Below are positions 1 to 7,694 of a DNA stretch of 25,406 bases, piece by piece. The stretch is from an uncultured Lachnospiraceae bacterium. Lineage in GTDB: Bacteria; Bacillota; Clostridia; Lachnospirales; Lachnospiraceae. A model generated the notes under the pieces. The model saw nothing but the letters and a program-made list of their open reading frames with translations, was not told the DNA's origin and did not search any database. The stretch is from NCBI GenBank assembly GCA_958422845.1, contig CATZPU010000003.1:1-25406 (forward strand), in the 5' to 3' direction. Position 1 is the first letter of the stretch, and each line of letters opens with the position of its first letter. Position numbers and translations under genes: made by a program.

Positions 1-937
1 CAAGAAAACGCATTTCCTCTCCGTTTCGGATCACGCGTCCGTTCTCATCCGTCACACGCCCGATCACTGCGGACGCCACGCCCGCTTTTGCAAGCGCATC
101 CATCATTGCTTCCGGCTTATCCGTACCGATCAGCAAAGCCCCTGCCGAATACAGGTTATATGGATTGATGTCAAAATATTCACATAATTCTATCGTTTCC
201 TGCTTCACAGGAATCTTTTTTAGATCCACTTCTAATCCGACGCCCGCTCTTTCTGCCATCTCCCACAGCGCAGTAAAAATGCCGCCCTGCGACAGATCGT
301 GCATCGCGCACGGACCGAAGCTGCTCGCGGCTTTCGCCTCCGCCGCCACTGACATCAGCTTTTCAAATTCCTTTGCGCGGTCAATGATGGAGACAGGAAA
401 GCGCTCGGAAAGCTCCTTCTCAAAGGAACGTGCGAGCGCCGCCGTGCCTGCAAGCGCGATCTGCTTCGTCACGATCAGCTCCTGCCCCGCCATCAGTATA
501 TTTTCATCGTCTGATACCGATGCGCGGCCGATCCCTGTCATATGATACCACGGACGGCTCACATCACGCGATACCTCCGTGTGCCCTCCTATGATCTGCA
601 TGTTCTGCTCCTGCGCGCTTTTTGCTATCCTGCGCATATCTTCTTTAAGCGCCGCTTCCTCATACTCTGCCGGAATCACGGCATGTACGATCAGCGCCTG
701 CGGAACAGCCTTTGATGCAAAAAGATTGTTTGCCGCCGCGACCACCAGCGCCTCCGGCCGATCCCGAAATCCCGGCGCAGCGCTCACAGCAGTATATGCC
801 GAAGTAGATCCTGCCTCCTGCGGCAAAAATGCACAGTCCGCGCCGTAATGCGCTGACGCTGCCTGACCGGACTGCGTATTTATTTGTCTCAGCACGGAAC
901 GCTGAAGAGGCGCCTGTGCAAGCTTTCCTGTACGCAT
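1..937 (-). CDS. AIR synthase-related (HypE-like) protein, 3' end beyond window
   Basis: About 312 codons are visible and the reading frame stays open to the left window edge, so the C-terminus is missing. I chose the ATG at 937 because an AGGTGA ribosome binding site lies just upstream. The translation begins MRTGKLAQAPLQRSVL and carries the motif IIGGHTEVSRD, typical of the PurM/HypE/SelD ATP-binding fold, and later MHDLSQGGIFTALWEMAE, matching the glycine-rich second half of that fold. Family members use ATP to activate a small substrate. Standalone clostridial homologues are often labelled hydrogenase maturation factor, but no hyp gene neighbours this one, so the substrate is unknown. It follows the VanW gene after 202 bases and may have its own promoter. 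I am fairly sure of the family and unsure of the function. Confidence 0.75.
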   Translation of the reverse strand, partial: MRTGKLAQAPLQRSVLRQINTQSGQAASAHYGADCAFLPQEAGSTSAYTAVSAAPGFRDRPEALVVAAANNLFASKAVPQALIVHAVIPAEYEEAALKEDMRRIAKSAQEQNMQIIGGHTEVSRDVSRPWYHMTGIGRASVSDDENILMAGQELIVTKQIALAGTAALARSFEKELSERFPVSIIDRAKEFEKLMSVAAEAKAASSFGPCAMHDLSQGGIFTALWEMAERAGVGLEVDLKKIPVKQETIELCEYFDINPYNLYSAGALLIGTDKPEAMMDALAKAGVASAVIGRVTDENGRVIRNGEEMRFL

Positions 938-987
938 ATTGTCACCTGATGCTTTCTGTTCTTATTTTCTGCACAGCATTTTGATAC

Positions 988-1015
988 TGTATAAGCGCAG
1001 CGTCAGCATACACAA
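988..1015 (-). promoter_or_regulatory. Candidate promoter of the AIR synthase-related gene
   Basis: On the minus strand TTGTGT (1015-1010) is followed after 16 bases by TATACA (993-988). Each hexamer matches four of six consensus positions. It sits about 50 bases before the start codon at 937. The -35 lies inside one arm of the dyad at 999-1048, so binding of a regulator there would cover the promoter. This is a weak call made by eye. Confidence 0.35.
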
Positions 1016-1048
1016 AGATACCGCATCCGGTCCCTGTACACTGACGCT
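999..1048. repeat. 14-bp dyad between VanW and AIR synthase-related genes
   Basis: AGCGTCAGCATACA (999-1012) faces TGTACACTGACGCT (1035-1048) across a 22-base loop. The outer eight base pairs are perfect, and in the minus-strand RNA the inner six pair with two G-U pairs. No U-run follows, so it is not a simple intrinsic terminator. A second short dyad, GTATCG (1068-1073) with CGATAC (1080-1085), lies 19 bases away, closer to the VanW gene. The pair could be an operator or an RNA leader structure. Confidence 0.5.
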
Positions 1049-1139
1049 TCTTTTCTGCCGTACTGATGTATCGCTATACCGATACTTTTTCCGCCATGCC
1101 GACCTATGTCTTCACAGCTCTCTCATTATTATAAACTCT

Positions 1140-2741
1140 TTATTCGATCACGGTCACTCCGCCATCGTCCCATACCTCAGGAGGATCGGTAAGCGGCGCG
1201 TCTGTCTGGGGCGCATCCGTCTGCGGCGCATTTGTCTGAGGAGCTTCTGTCTGAGGCTGTGTCTCCGACTGCTGTGTTTCCGACTGCTGCGTCTCTGACT
1301 GCTGCTGCACTCCGTTTGCCATGATGCTCTGTACCTGAGACAGGTTATTCTGACCGATCGCCCCGTAAAGAGCGCTCGCCAATGCCTGATTATCCGTCAG
1401 CACGCCTACCTCATAGATCGCCGGAGACGCCTGATAATTGCTGCTGTTTACCTGAATCGTCTCAGAAAGAACACCGTCGTAGTAGATATTTTTCCAGAGC
1501 ACTGCCGATAATCCCTGATGCGGAGACTGCACCTGCATCAGATAACCGACATTCTGATCTGTCTTTGCCACAAGCTTAATGTTCTGCGCCGGATCTGTCT
1601 GTCCTGTCGTCTCGCTTACAAACTCGATCGAACGGTTGGACGGGCGCGTATCGACTCCGAAGATCGTAAAGTTCAAAGTTCCGTAATAGGCAGAGCCCGA
1701 TATAAAGATCGGATATTCCAGCGTATTCGTAAACGCCAGATCCATCACGCCTTCTGCAATAGCAGCATCTTTTGACGGATCGACGTAATTAACGATCATC
1801 GTGTGATTCGAGCGGGCGTCGATCTGCACCTCCGCCTTTAAAAGCGCATTGTAAAGCGTCGTTGACACCTGACAGATACCGCCGCCGTAGGAATCCACTA
1901 CCTGCCCAGCCTCATAAGAAGGCGCAAGCTCATATCCATTCTCCGCCGTAAAAGGAATGACCGCGCTCGTAACGGAAAAGCTCTCTCCCGGCATCAGAAG
2001 CGTTCCGTTTATCTTTGCGACACCGTTTTCTACATTTTTCGCTCTTGCTGCCGACGATGCGGAATAATCTGTCGTTGCCGAACCGAGCACATCATCCATC
2101 TGCTCTAAAAGCTCCGCCGTAAGCACCGGAGATACACGGTCTACCGTCGCCTCGATCGTCACATCGCCCGCCTCGTATTTATCCAGATGCTCCTGCAGGC
2201 TCGCAAGCGTTGCCTCTGCGTCGAGCGTCAGTCCGTCCGTACCGCCTTCTACGTGCAGACCTCCGTCCTCACCGACATAACACGTACCCTCGACCGGCTC
2301 TGAATTGAACTGGGCGCATGATTCTACAAAGGCTTTCTCGGCATCCTCATCAAGCTCGTATTCGATCTCATACTGCGCGCTCTGATTCTGCAAGTCTTTC
2401 TGTTCCTTGTAACGGCGCACGATATTTCCTGTCTGCCCAAGCTGGCTGACTTCCTCGATCAGCTCCGGATTTTTCCATTGCAGACCAAGCTCATTCCAGC
2501 TTTTTGTGATGACAGAATCTCCCATCTGAAGCGTGATCGCAGAAGAGCCCAGTTTCTCTACCTCGTCTTTTACGTACGCTTCGGCTTCTTCAGGCGTCAT
2601 GCCGCTTACATCCTTATCGCCGATAAAAACGCCCTGACTGATCACAGCCTCTGCTTCCTGCGCGGATACTGCCGCCGTACCCCCACAGACGCACAAAAGA
2701 AGCGCGAGCGCGCCGCCTGCTGTCTTCCATTTCTTTTTCAT
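1140..2741 (-). CDS. Exported VanW-domain (YoaR-like) protein
   Basis: A 533-residue protein with a lysine-rich N-terminus and a hydrophobic signal peptide (about residues 8-27, ending VSAQ). Residues about 30-210 resemble the putative peptidoglycan-binding region found before VanW domains. Residues about 235-370 form the VanW domain, with the hallmark GGGICQVSTTLYNALL and SNHTMIVNYVDPSKDAAI. VanW is associated with vancomycin resistance operons, but most clostridial copies are ordinary cell-wall proteins of unknown function. The C-terminus (479-519) is a low-complexity tail of five-residue repeats rich in Q, S, E, T and P. No LPXTG sorting motif is present. The start follows AAAGGGGAA. The gene lies 35 bases after the small membrane peptide and probably shares its transcript. 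Confidence 0.85.
   Translation of the reverse strand: MKKKWKTAGGALALLLCVCGGTAAVSAQEAEAVISQGVFIGDKDVSGMTPEEAEAYVKDEVEKLGSSAITLQMGDSVITKSWNELGLQWKNPELIEEVSQLGQTGNIVRRYKEQKDLQNQSAQYEIEYELDEDAEKAFVESCAQFNSEPVEGTCYVGEDGGLHVEGGTDGLTLDAEATLASLQEHLDKYEAGDVTIEATVDRVSPVLTAELLEQMDDVLGSATTDYSASSAARAKNVENGVAKINGTLLMPGESFSVTSAVIPFTAENGYELAPSYEAGQVVDSYGGGICQVSTTLYNALLKAEVQIDARSNHTMIVNYVDPSKDAAIAEGVMDLAFTNTLEYPIFISGSAYYGTLNFTIFGVDTRPSNRSIEFVSETTGQTDPAQNIKLVAKTDQNVGYLMQVQSPHQGLSAVLWKNIYYDGVLSETIQVNSSNYQASPAIYEVGVLTDNQALASALYGAIGQNNLSQVQSIMANGVQQQSETQQSETQQSETQPQTEAPQTNAPQTDAPQTDAPLTDPPEVWDDGGVTVIE
1185..1307 (-). repeat. 15-bp tandem repeats encoding the VanW protein tail
   Basis: The coding sequence repeats with a 15-base period: three QQSET units, then QPQTE, APQTN, two APQTD and APLTD. 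The array gives an unstructured, proline- and threonine-containing tail that could act as a cell-wall spacer. Repeats of this kind tend to change copy number by slippage without breaking the reading frame. Confidence 0.8.
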
Positions 2742-2776
2742 AAAATATATTCCCCTTTAAGATCTGCCCCGGTCGA

Positions 2777-2884
2777 TCAGACAAACGCGGACAGAAGTGT
2801 ACTGCAGACCATCGCAAGTACAATTATGATCACAATTGCCGCTGCTATTTTTTTCTGTGTCTTTGAATTGTTGAAGTTCATCAT
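2777..2884 (-). CDS. 35-residue single-pass membrane peptide
   Basis: This short reading frame starts at an ATG preceded by AGAGGTGA, a good ribosome binding site that lies inside the end of the exonuclease gene. The peptide begins MMNFNNSKTQKK, followed by a hydrophobic stretch (about residues 13-33, IAAAIVIIIVLAMVCSTLL) and a short end. It resembles the tiny helical membrane proteins annotated as hypothetical or DUF4044-like in Firmicutes, but I cannot assign a family. It starts six bases after the exonuclease stop and ends 35 bases before the VanW gene, so the three probably form an operon. The positive N-terminus suggests that the N-terminus stays in the cytoplasm. Confidence 0.7.
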   Translation of the reverse strand: MMNFNNSKTQKKIAAAIVIIIVLAMVCSTLLSAFV

Positions 2885-2890
2885 CCTTAT

Positions 2891-3604
2891 TCACCTCTTC
2901 ATTTTTCCGTACTGCAATATGATTCCGTCAATCATTCGGGACGCCTCGCTCTTTGTCAGCATCTCGATTTTAACGTTACTGTCTATTCTATGATATTTTA
3001 ATAAATCCCGCAAGTATACTTTTTGTGAATTTGTGACCGGTCCCTCTTTTTTTACCTTAAAAACAAGCTCTGACGCTTCAAACAGCTCCGGTCTGCTCCC
3101 GCTAAACTCCTCTTTCAGACGTTCATAGAGCCTCGCCGCTGTCAGGGCATCGTCGAGCGCGCGGTGATGCTGCGCCTGCGGTATCTCATAATGCGCCGCC
3201 ATCTTATCGAGAGATTTGCCGGAAAGCTCCGGAAGACAGCTTCTCGATATCGCAAGCGTATCGACTCCCTTTCGCTCAAACGTCCCTCCGAGATTTACGA
3301 CATTTCGCTTCATAAAGCTGTAATCGAAAAGAACATTGTGCCCAAGCAAAACGCTGTCTCCGGCAAATTCCAAAAAGCCTTCTACCGCCTTGCGCGTATC
3401 GGGGCTTCCCTCCACCATCTCCCGCGTGATGCCTGTAAGCTCCGTGATTCGCTCCGGTATCTCTGCTCCGCAGTCGACAAACGTCTCATACGTCCCCGTC
3501 ACCTCGCCGCATACGACCTTCACAGCACCTATTTCCAGTATTTTATCGTATTTCGGGCGCAGACCTGTCGTTTCCAGATCAAACGCCACATAGCTTTCTA
3601 CCAT
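2891..3604 (-). CDS. DnaQ-like 3'-5' exonuclease (DEDDh family)
   Basis: A 237-residue protein with all three exonuclease motifs: Exo I FDLETTG (D9, E11), Exo II GHNVLFDYSF (D94) and Exo III HHRALDDA (H147, D152). These residues bind the two metal ions that hydrolyse DNA or RNA from the 3' end. The fold matches PolC epsilon-like domains and standalone 3'-5' exonucleases. The C-terminal 60 residues lack a known domain but resemble the small trailing region seen in many clostridial copies (LFEASELVFKVKKEGP). A standalone protein of this size probably trims DNA during repair rather than proofreading within PolC. The start follows GGAGAGGAG. It lies 90 bases after the radical SAM gene. Confidence 0.88.
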   Translation of the reverse strand: MVESYVAFDLETTGLRPKYDKILEIGAVKVVCGEVTGTYETFVDCGAEIPERITELTGITREMVEGSPDTRKAVEGFLEFAGDSVLLGHNVLFDYSFMKRNVVNLGGTFERKGVDTLAISRSCLPELSGKSLDKMAAHYEIPQAQHHRALDDALTAARLYERLKEEFSGSRPELFEASELVFKVKKEGPVTNSQKVYLRDLLKYHRIDSNVKIEMLTKSEASRMIDGIILQYGKMKR

Positions 3605-3694
3605 TATCTCCTCTCCTAACTGTATACTCCTGCCTCTTCTGCAGATACGTCCTGTCGCTCAGTCCGCAAAAGCATTCCTATACCGCACGGCTGC

Positions 3695-5623
3695 TCAGTC
3701 CGTGAGAACGCTTATATACTGCACGGCGGCATCATTCGTAAGCGGATCACGCTTTGCGTAATCAAACAGCGCCCAGATACCTTCGCCATGCTCCGTCTGC
3801 ATCGGATTTTCTGTCTGCCTGCCGTTCTCCTGCTGTCTGCCTCCACGCAGCATTTGTACGTACTGTTCCGGCTTTTTCGCAAACTGCTCCAAATGCGTCA
3901 TTCTCATCATCTGCTTCCACGATCTGCCCTCATATTCCGGCAGAAAACGCCGCTCCTGCTCCTCCTGCTGATAAAACCGAACGACATCCTTTTGATCTTC
4001 CTGCATATCCCTCGCCCATACCGGACGGCTCTTTGCATTTTCCCGCAGATAAAAATCAAAGGTAAGAAGCTCGTCAAACGCTGTTTCTATCGCTTCCGCC
4101 TGCATTTTCGTTTTCGCCTGCAAGTCATCCGCATTCGTCTGTATCGTCTCCCGTATAAATCCGCGCAGCATCTCAAACCGCTGCATTCTTGAATATGACC
4201 GTTCCTGAGAGCTTCTTTCCTTATAATAGTCTGCAAGAGCCGCATACACTTCAAACGGCCGGACAAACATCTGCTCAAGCGCCTCCATCGTATACCGGAA
4301 CTGCTGACTGTTGTAATACACTTCAAGCATCTCCTCGACTTCTTTTAAGCGAAGCAGCTCCTCACACGTGATCCAGCGCGTCGCAAGCACCTCATACGGC
4401 GCAGTGCTGCGGTAAATGATCCCGTACTCCTTTGCGCACTGATGCATCCTTGAACCGCGCAGTACCTTTAGGAAACCAAGCTGCAATTCCTGCGGCTTAA
4501 GCCTGTATACATCGTCAAAAGATTTTTGGAAGCTTTCAAAATCCTCATACGGCAGTCCCGCGATCAGATCGAGGTGCTGATGGATATTTTTCCCTTCTGC
4601 AATACGTTCGGAACACCGCACGATCGCATCAAACTCCGTTTTGCGGCAGATAGCGTCAATTGCAGCTTCGTTCGTCGTCTGTACTCCGATCTCAAGCTGC
4701 ACGAGTCCTGCGCGCATCGTCCCAAGCAGCTCAAGCTCTTCCTGCGTCAGAATATCCGCAGCTATCTCAAAATGGAAATTCGTCACACCGTTGTCGTGCT
4801 CCCTGATATATCTCCATATCTCAAGCGCATGGCTTGGTCTGGCATTAAAGGTACGGTCAACAAATTTCACCTGCGGAACTTTCTGCTCCAGAAAATAAGA
4901 AAGTTCTTTCTTTACGAGAGAAAGGCTGCGAAAACGCACGCGCTTATCGAGCGACGACAGACAGTAGCTGCATGAAAACGGGCAGCCCCTGCTGCTTTCA
5001 TAGTAGATGATCCTGTTTGCAAAGACCTCTTCGCTTCCTTTTAAAAACGGACTGTCATAGATAAACGGAATCTCATCGAGAGACGTCATCGGCGCGGCAG
5101 CCTGCGTCTCGACGATCTCATCGGCGCACCTGTATACGATTCCCTGTATTTCCCGCAGATCCGGTGTTTCTCCCTGCATCCGCTCTGCTTGTTCTGCCGT
5201 CTCTGCTGCCTGCTCCGCTTTCTCCATACGCTCTGTCTCTGCATAATATCTCAGCACTTGCGCAAACGTCCGCTCTCCCTCGCCGCACATCACGCCGTCA
5301 AACTGCAGATATTCCTCCAGAAAGCTCCTTGCATCGTAAGAAACCTCCGGTCCCCCTGCCCAGATCACAAGCTTTGGCAAAACCTTGCGCAGATTTTCGG
5401 CAAGCTCTACGATCATGCGGCGGTTCCAGATATAGCAGGAAAAAAACAGAAGCTGCGGTTTTTTACTGTAAATGGAACGGAAAATATCATCTGTCTGATG
5501 ATTGATCGTATATTCCGCCAATTCCACTTCTTCTCCGTATTTTCCTGCGGAAGCTTTCAGGCTGTATACTGCTAAATTTGAATGAATATATTTGGCGTTG
5601 ACCGCCACGAGCAAAATGTTCAT
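3695..5623 (-). CDS. B12-binding radical SAM protein with DUF4080
   Basis: A 642-residue protein. Residues 1-130 look like a cobalamin-binding Rossmann domain (VIWAGGPEVSYD at about 86-97, GVMCGEGERTF at 110-120). The radical SAM core carries CPFSCSYC at 214-221, the CxxxCxxC ligand set of the 4Fe-4S cluster that cleaves S-adenosylmethionine. The C-terminal third matches the DUF4080 region that follows this core in many Firmicutes. The substrate is unknown; related B12-dependent radical SAM enzymes are often methylases. Two stretches rich in A, E and Q (about 130-150) and in G, Q, E and N (about 590-612) look like inserted linkers. The start at 5623 follows an AGGAGAAG site. It is 91 bases downstream of glucokinase, with a terminator-like hairpin between. 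Confidence 0.85.
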   Translation of the reverse strand: MNILLVAVNAKYIHSNLAVYSLKASAGKYGEEVELAEYTINHQTDDIFRSIYSKKPQLLFFSCYIWNRRMIVELAENLRKVLPKLVIWAGGPEVSYDARSFLEEYLQFDGVMCGEGERTFAQVLRYYAETERMEKAEQAAETAEQAERMQGETPDLREIQGIVYRCADEIVETQAAAPMTSLDEIPFIYDSPFLKGSEEVFANRIIYYESSRGCPFSCSYCLSSLDKRVRFRSLSLVKKELSYFLEQKVPQVKFVDRTFNARPSHALEIWRYIREHDNGVTNFHFEIAADILTQEELELLGTMRAGLVQLEIGVQTTNEAAIDAICRKTEFDAIVRCSERIAEGKNIHQHLDLIAGLPYEDFESFQKSFDDVYRLKPQELQLGFLKVLRGSRMHQCAKEYGIIYRSTAPYEVLATRWITCEELLRLKEVEEMLEVYYNSQQFRYTMEALEQMFVRPFEVYAALADYYKERSSQERSYSRMQRFEMLRGFIRETIQTNADDLQAKTKMQAEAIETAFDELLTFDFYLRENAKSRPVWARDMQEDQKDVVRFYQQEEQERRFLPEYEGRSWKQMMRMTHLEQFAKKPEQYVQMLRGGRQQENGRQTENPMQTEHGEGIWALFDYAKRDPLTNDAAVQYISVLTD

Positions 5624-5642
5624 AATTCTTCTCCTGTAGTAC

Positions 5643-5680
5643 AGAAAAGACAGGGGATCTTTCTTTCACAACCCCCTGCC
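5643..5680 (-). terminator. Terminator-like hairpin after glucokinase
   Basis: In the minus-strand RNA, GGCAGGGG (5680-5673) pairs with CCCCUGUC (5656-5649), eight pairs with one G-U, around a 16-base loop. UUUUCU follows. The U-run is short, so it may only attenuate readthrough into the radical SAM gene. Confidence 0.45.
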
Positions 5681-5714
5681 CCAAGTTCTGTCATACTGTC
5701 TGTATATCTGCTAA

Positions 5715-6647
5715 TTACAGCACCATTCTGGCTGCGCCGCAGATCCCCGCGTCATTTCCAAGCGTCGCAAGCGCAAATTCTGTCTCGCGGCATGCGGAAA
5801 ACGCGTATTTCTGATACGGCGCTGTCACATAATCAAGAAGTATCTGACCTGCTTTTGAGACGCCGCCTCCGATCACGATGATCTCCGGATCGGCAACTGC
5901 CGCAAATACTGCAAGCGCTTTTCCAAGATATGTACCGAAACGCTCCGCTACCTGCACTGCCAGAGCATCTCCTTCTTTTACAGCATCCCACACGGCTTTC
6001 GCTGTCACCTCGCACTCCCGAAGTACAGACGGCGCTTTCGTCGATGCCAGAAGCTCTTTCGCAAGGCGGACGATACCTGTCGCTGAAGCCACTTGCTCCA
6101 GACAGCCGCAATTACCGCAGTTGCAGGGATCGGTTATCGAATCCTCCACATGCGCGTGCCCGATCTCTCCGGCAGCGCCGTGCGCTCCTGCCACGATCTT
6201 ATCATTGATGATAATGCCGCCGCCTACGCCTGTGCCGAGAGTCACCATGATCATGCTGTGATGACCTGCTCCGCCGCCCTTCCAGAGTTCGCCAAGAGCC
6301 GCTACGTTCGCATCATTTCCTGCCTTGACCGGAAATCCCGTCAGCTTCTCAAGATCGCCTGAAATATTCACATAGCCCCAGTGCAGGTTTACTGCGCACG
6401 GCACCTCGCCCGCTTCATTGACCGGTCCCGGCACTCCGACGCCGATTCCCGCGATCTCCCCGCGATCCAGTCCCTTCTGTTCGATCTTTTCTGCGATCGT
6501 CTGCGCAACGTCGGGAAGAATATTGACGCCGTCATTTTCTGTGCGCGTCGGTATCTCCCATTTGTCAAGCAGCTCTCCGCTGACATCAAACAGACCGCAT
6601 TTTACTGTTGTACCGCCGACATCGATTCCAAAACAATATTTTTTCAT
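5715..6647 (-). CDS. glcK: ROK-family glucokinase
   Basis: A 310-residue cytoplasmic sugar kinase that phosphorylates glucose to glucose 6-phosphate with ATP. The N-terminal phosphate-binding motif is DVGGTTVKCGLFD (9-21). The catalytic aspartate is D112 in AGNDANVAALGE. The ROK zinc site is visible as EIGH (161-164) plus CNCGNCGC (175-182). Length and motifs fit Gram-positive glucokinases closely. The gene begins three bases after the hprK stop, so the two are almost surely co-transcribed. The pairing is sensible: HprK reads glycolytic intermediates to control carbon catabolite repression, and glucokinase feeds glycolysis. Confidence 0.92.
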   Translation of the reverse strand: MKKYCFGIDVGGTTVKCGLFDVSGELLDKWEIPTRTENDGVNILPDVAQTIAEKIEQKGLDRGEIAGIGVGVPGPVNEAGEVPCAVNLHWGYVNISGDLEKLTGFPVKAGNDANVAALGELWKGGGAGHHSMIMVTLGTGVGGGIIINDKIVAGAHGAAGEIGHAHVEDSITDPCNCGNCGCLEQVASATGIVRLAKELLASTKAPSVLRECEVTAKAVWDAVKEGDALAVQVAERFGTYLGKALAVFAAVADPEIIVIGGGVSKAGQILLDYVTAPYQKYAFSACRETEFALATLGNDAGICGAARMVL

Positions 6648-6650
6648 ATT

Positions 6651-7601
6651 CTATTCCTGCTTTCCTGAGTTTTTCATTAAGCTGTTCTGTACACGGTTGT
6701 AAAGCTCCTGCGCCGCATTGTAGCCCATCTTCTTCTGACGGTGGTTGACTGCCGCCGACTCAACGATCACGGCAAGATTTCGTCCCGGACGGATAGGAAG
6801 TGAATGGCAGACTACGCGGTTTCCGAGGAATTCTGTATATTCCTCCTCAAGACCGAGACGGTCGTATTCCTTATCGCGGTCCCACTCCTCAAGCTTGATT
6901 ACAAGATCGATCGACTGCGTATTCTTAACGCTCTCCACACCGAACAGCGTTTTTACATCGATAATACCGATACCGCGAAGCTCGATAAAATGCCGCGTAA
7001 TATCCGGCGCGCTTCCGATCAGCGTCTCGTCGCTGACTCTCCTGATCTCTACAACGTCGTCTGATACGAGACGGTGACCTCTCTTGATAAGCTCAAGAGC
7101 CGCCTCGCTCTTACCGATACCGCTCTCACCCATGATCAGAACGCCTTCGCCGTAAACATCCACGAGTACGCCGTGTATCGAGATGCACGGTGCAAGCTCT
7201 ACATTGAGCCAGCGGATGATCTCAGCCATAAAATCTGACGTCGTTATCTTTGTCCTGAAGATCGGCACTTCATACTGCCTTGCCAGACGCAGCATATCCT
7301 CATCCGGCTCCGTCATCGTGGTATAAATAATACACGGCACCTGATAAGATAAAAATTTCTCGTACGCCGGAATCTTCACCTCTTTCGGCAGATGCTCAAG
7401 ATACGTATATTCCACGTATCCGATGATCTGTACGCGCTGCGAATAAAAATGATCAAAATATCCCGTAAGCTGAAGCGCCGGACGGTTGATCTCGGAAGTG
7501 ACGACCTTTTTCCCTGACATATCGATCTCCGGCGTCAGGTTCTCCAGCTTCATCTTTTCTGCCAGCTTCTCAAGCGTGACACTGCTCACCATACCTGTCA
7601 T
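6651..7601 (-). CDS. hprK: HPr kinase/phosphorylase
   Basis: A 316-residue bifunctional enzyme that phosphorylates, and can dephosphorylate, Ser46 of HPr, the switch for carbon catabolite repression in Firmicutes. The P-loop GESGIGKS is at 158-165, the catalytic histidine region SIHGV at 141-145, LVSDDVVEI at 178-186, and the family signature IELRGIGIIDV at 206-216. Residues 1-130 match the HprK N-terminal domain. The ATG at 7601 is preceded by AGGAGGG at good spacing, which supports this start over the next ATG three codons on. A strong promoter lies directly upstream. uvrC is the upstream neighbour, a common arrangement in clostridia. Confidence 0.95.
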   Translation of the reverse strand: MTGMVSSVTLEKLAEKMKLENLTPEIDMSGKKVVTSEINRPALQLTGYFDHFYSQRVQIIGYVEYTYLEHLPKEVKIPAYEKFLSYQVPCIIYTTMTEPDEDMLRLARQYEVPIFRTKITTSDFMAEIIRWLNVELAPCISIHGVLVDVYGEGVLIMGESGIGKSEAALELIKRGHRLVSDDVVEIRRVSDETLIGSAPDITRHFIELRGIGIIDVKTLFGVESVKNTQSIDLVIKLEEWDRDKEYDRLGLEEEYTEFLGNRVVCHSLPIRPGRNLAVIVESAAVNHRQKKMGYNAAQELYNRVQNSLMKNSGKQE

Positions 7602-7633
7602 TACAAAACCCTCCTGCTTTGTTCTTAATTTCT

Positions 7634-7662
7634 ATTATAATAAGTCCTCCATGCTTTGTCCA
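7634..7662 (-). promoter_or_regulatory. Sigma-A-type promoter for hprK-glcK
   Basis: On the minus strand TGGACA (7662-7657) is followed after exactly 17 bases by TATAAT (7639-7634). The hexamers match five and six of six consensus positions. It sits 33 bases before the hprK start, in the gap after uvrC, so hprK can be expressed independently of uvrC. Confidence 0.75.
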
Positions 7663-7694
7663 GACGTAAGAATCGTTTATTTGCCATACAGCTT

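Noticed and set aside
1140..2741. VanW domain as evidence of vancomycin resistance
   Set aside because: No vanH, vanA, vanX, vanR or vanS gene is in the window, and VanW domains are common in chromosomal clostridial proteins unrelated to resistance.
3657..3702. Ten-base direct repeat GCTCAGTCCG, 36 bases apart, around the stop of the radical SAM gene
   Set aside because: The match is short and does not extend. It may be a trace of slippage but gives no support for a mobile element or attachment site.
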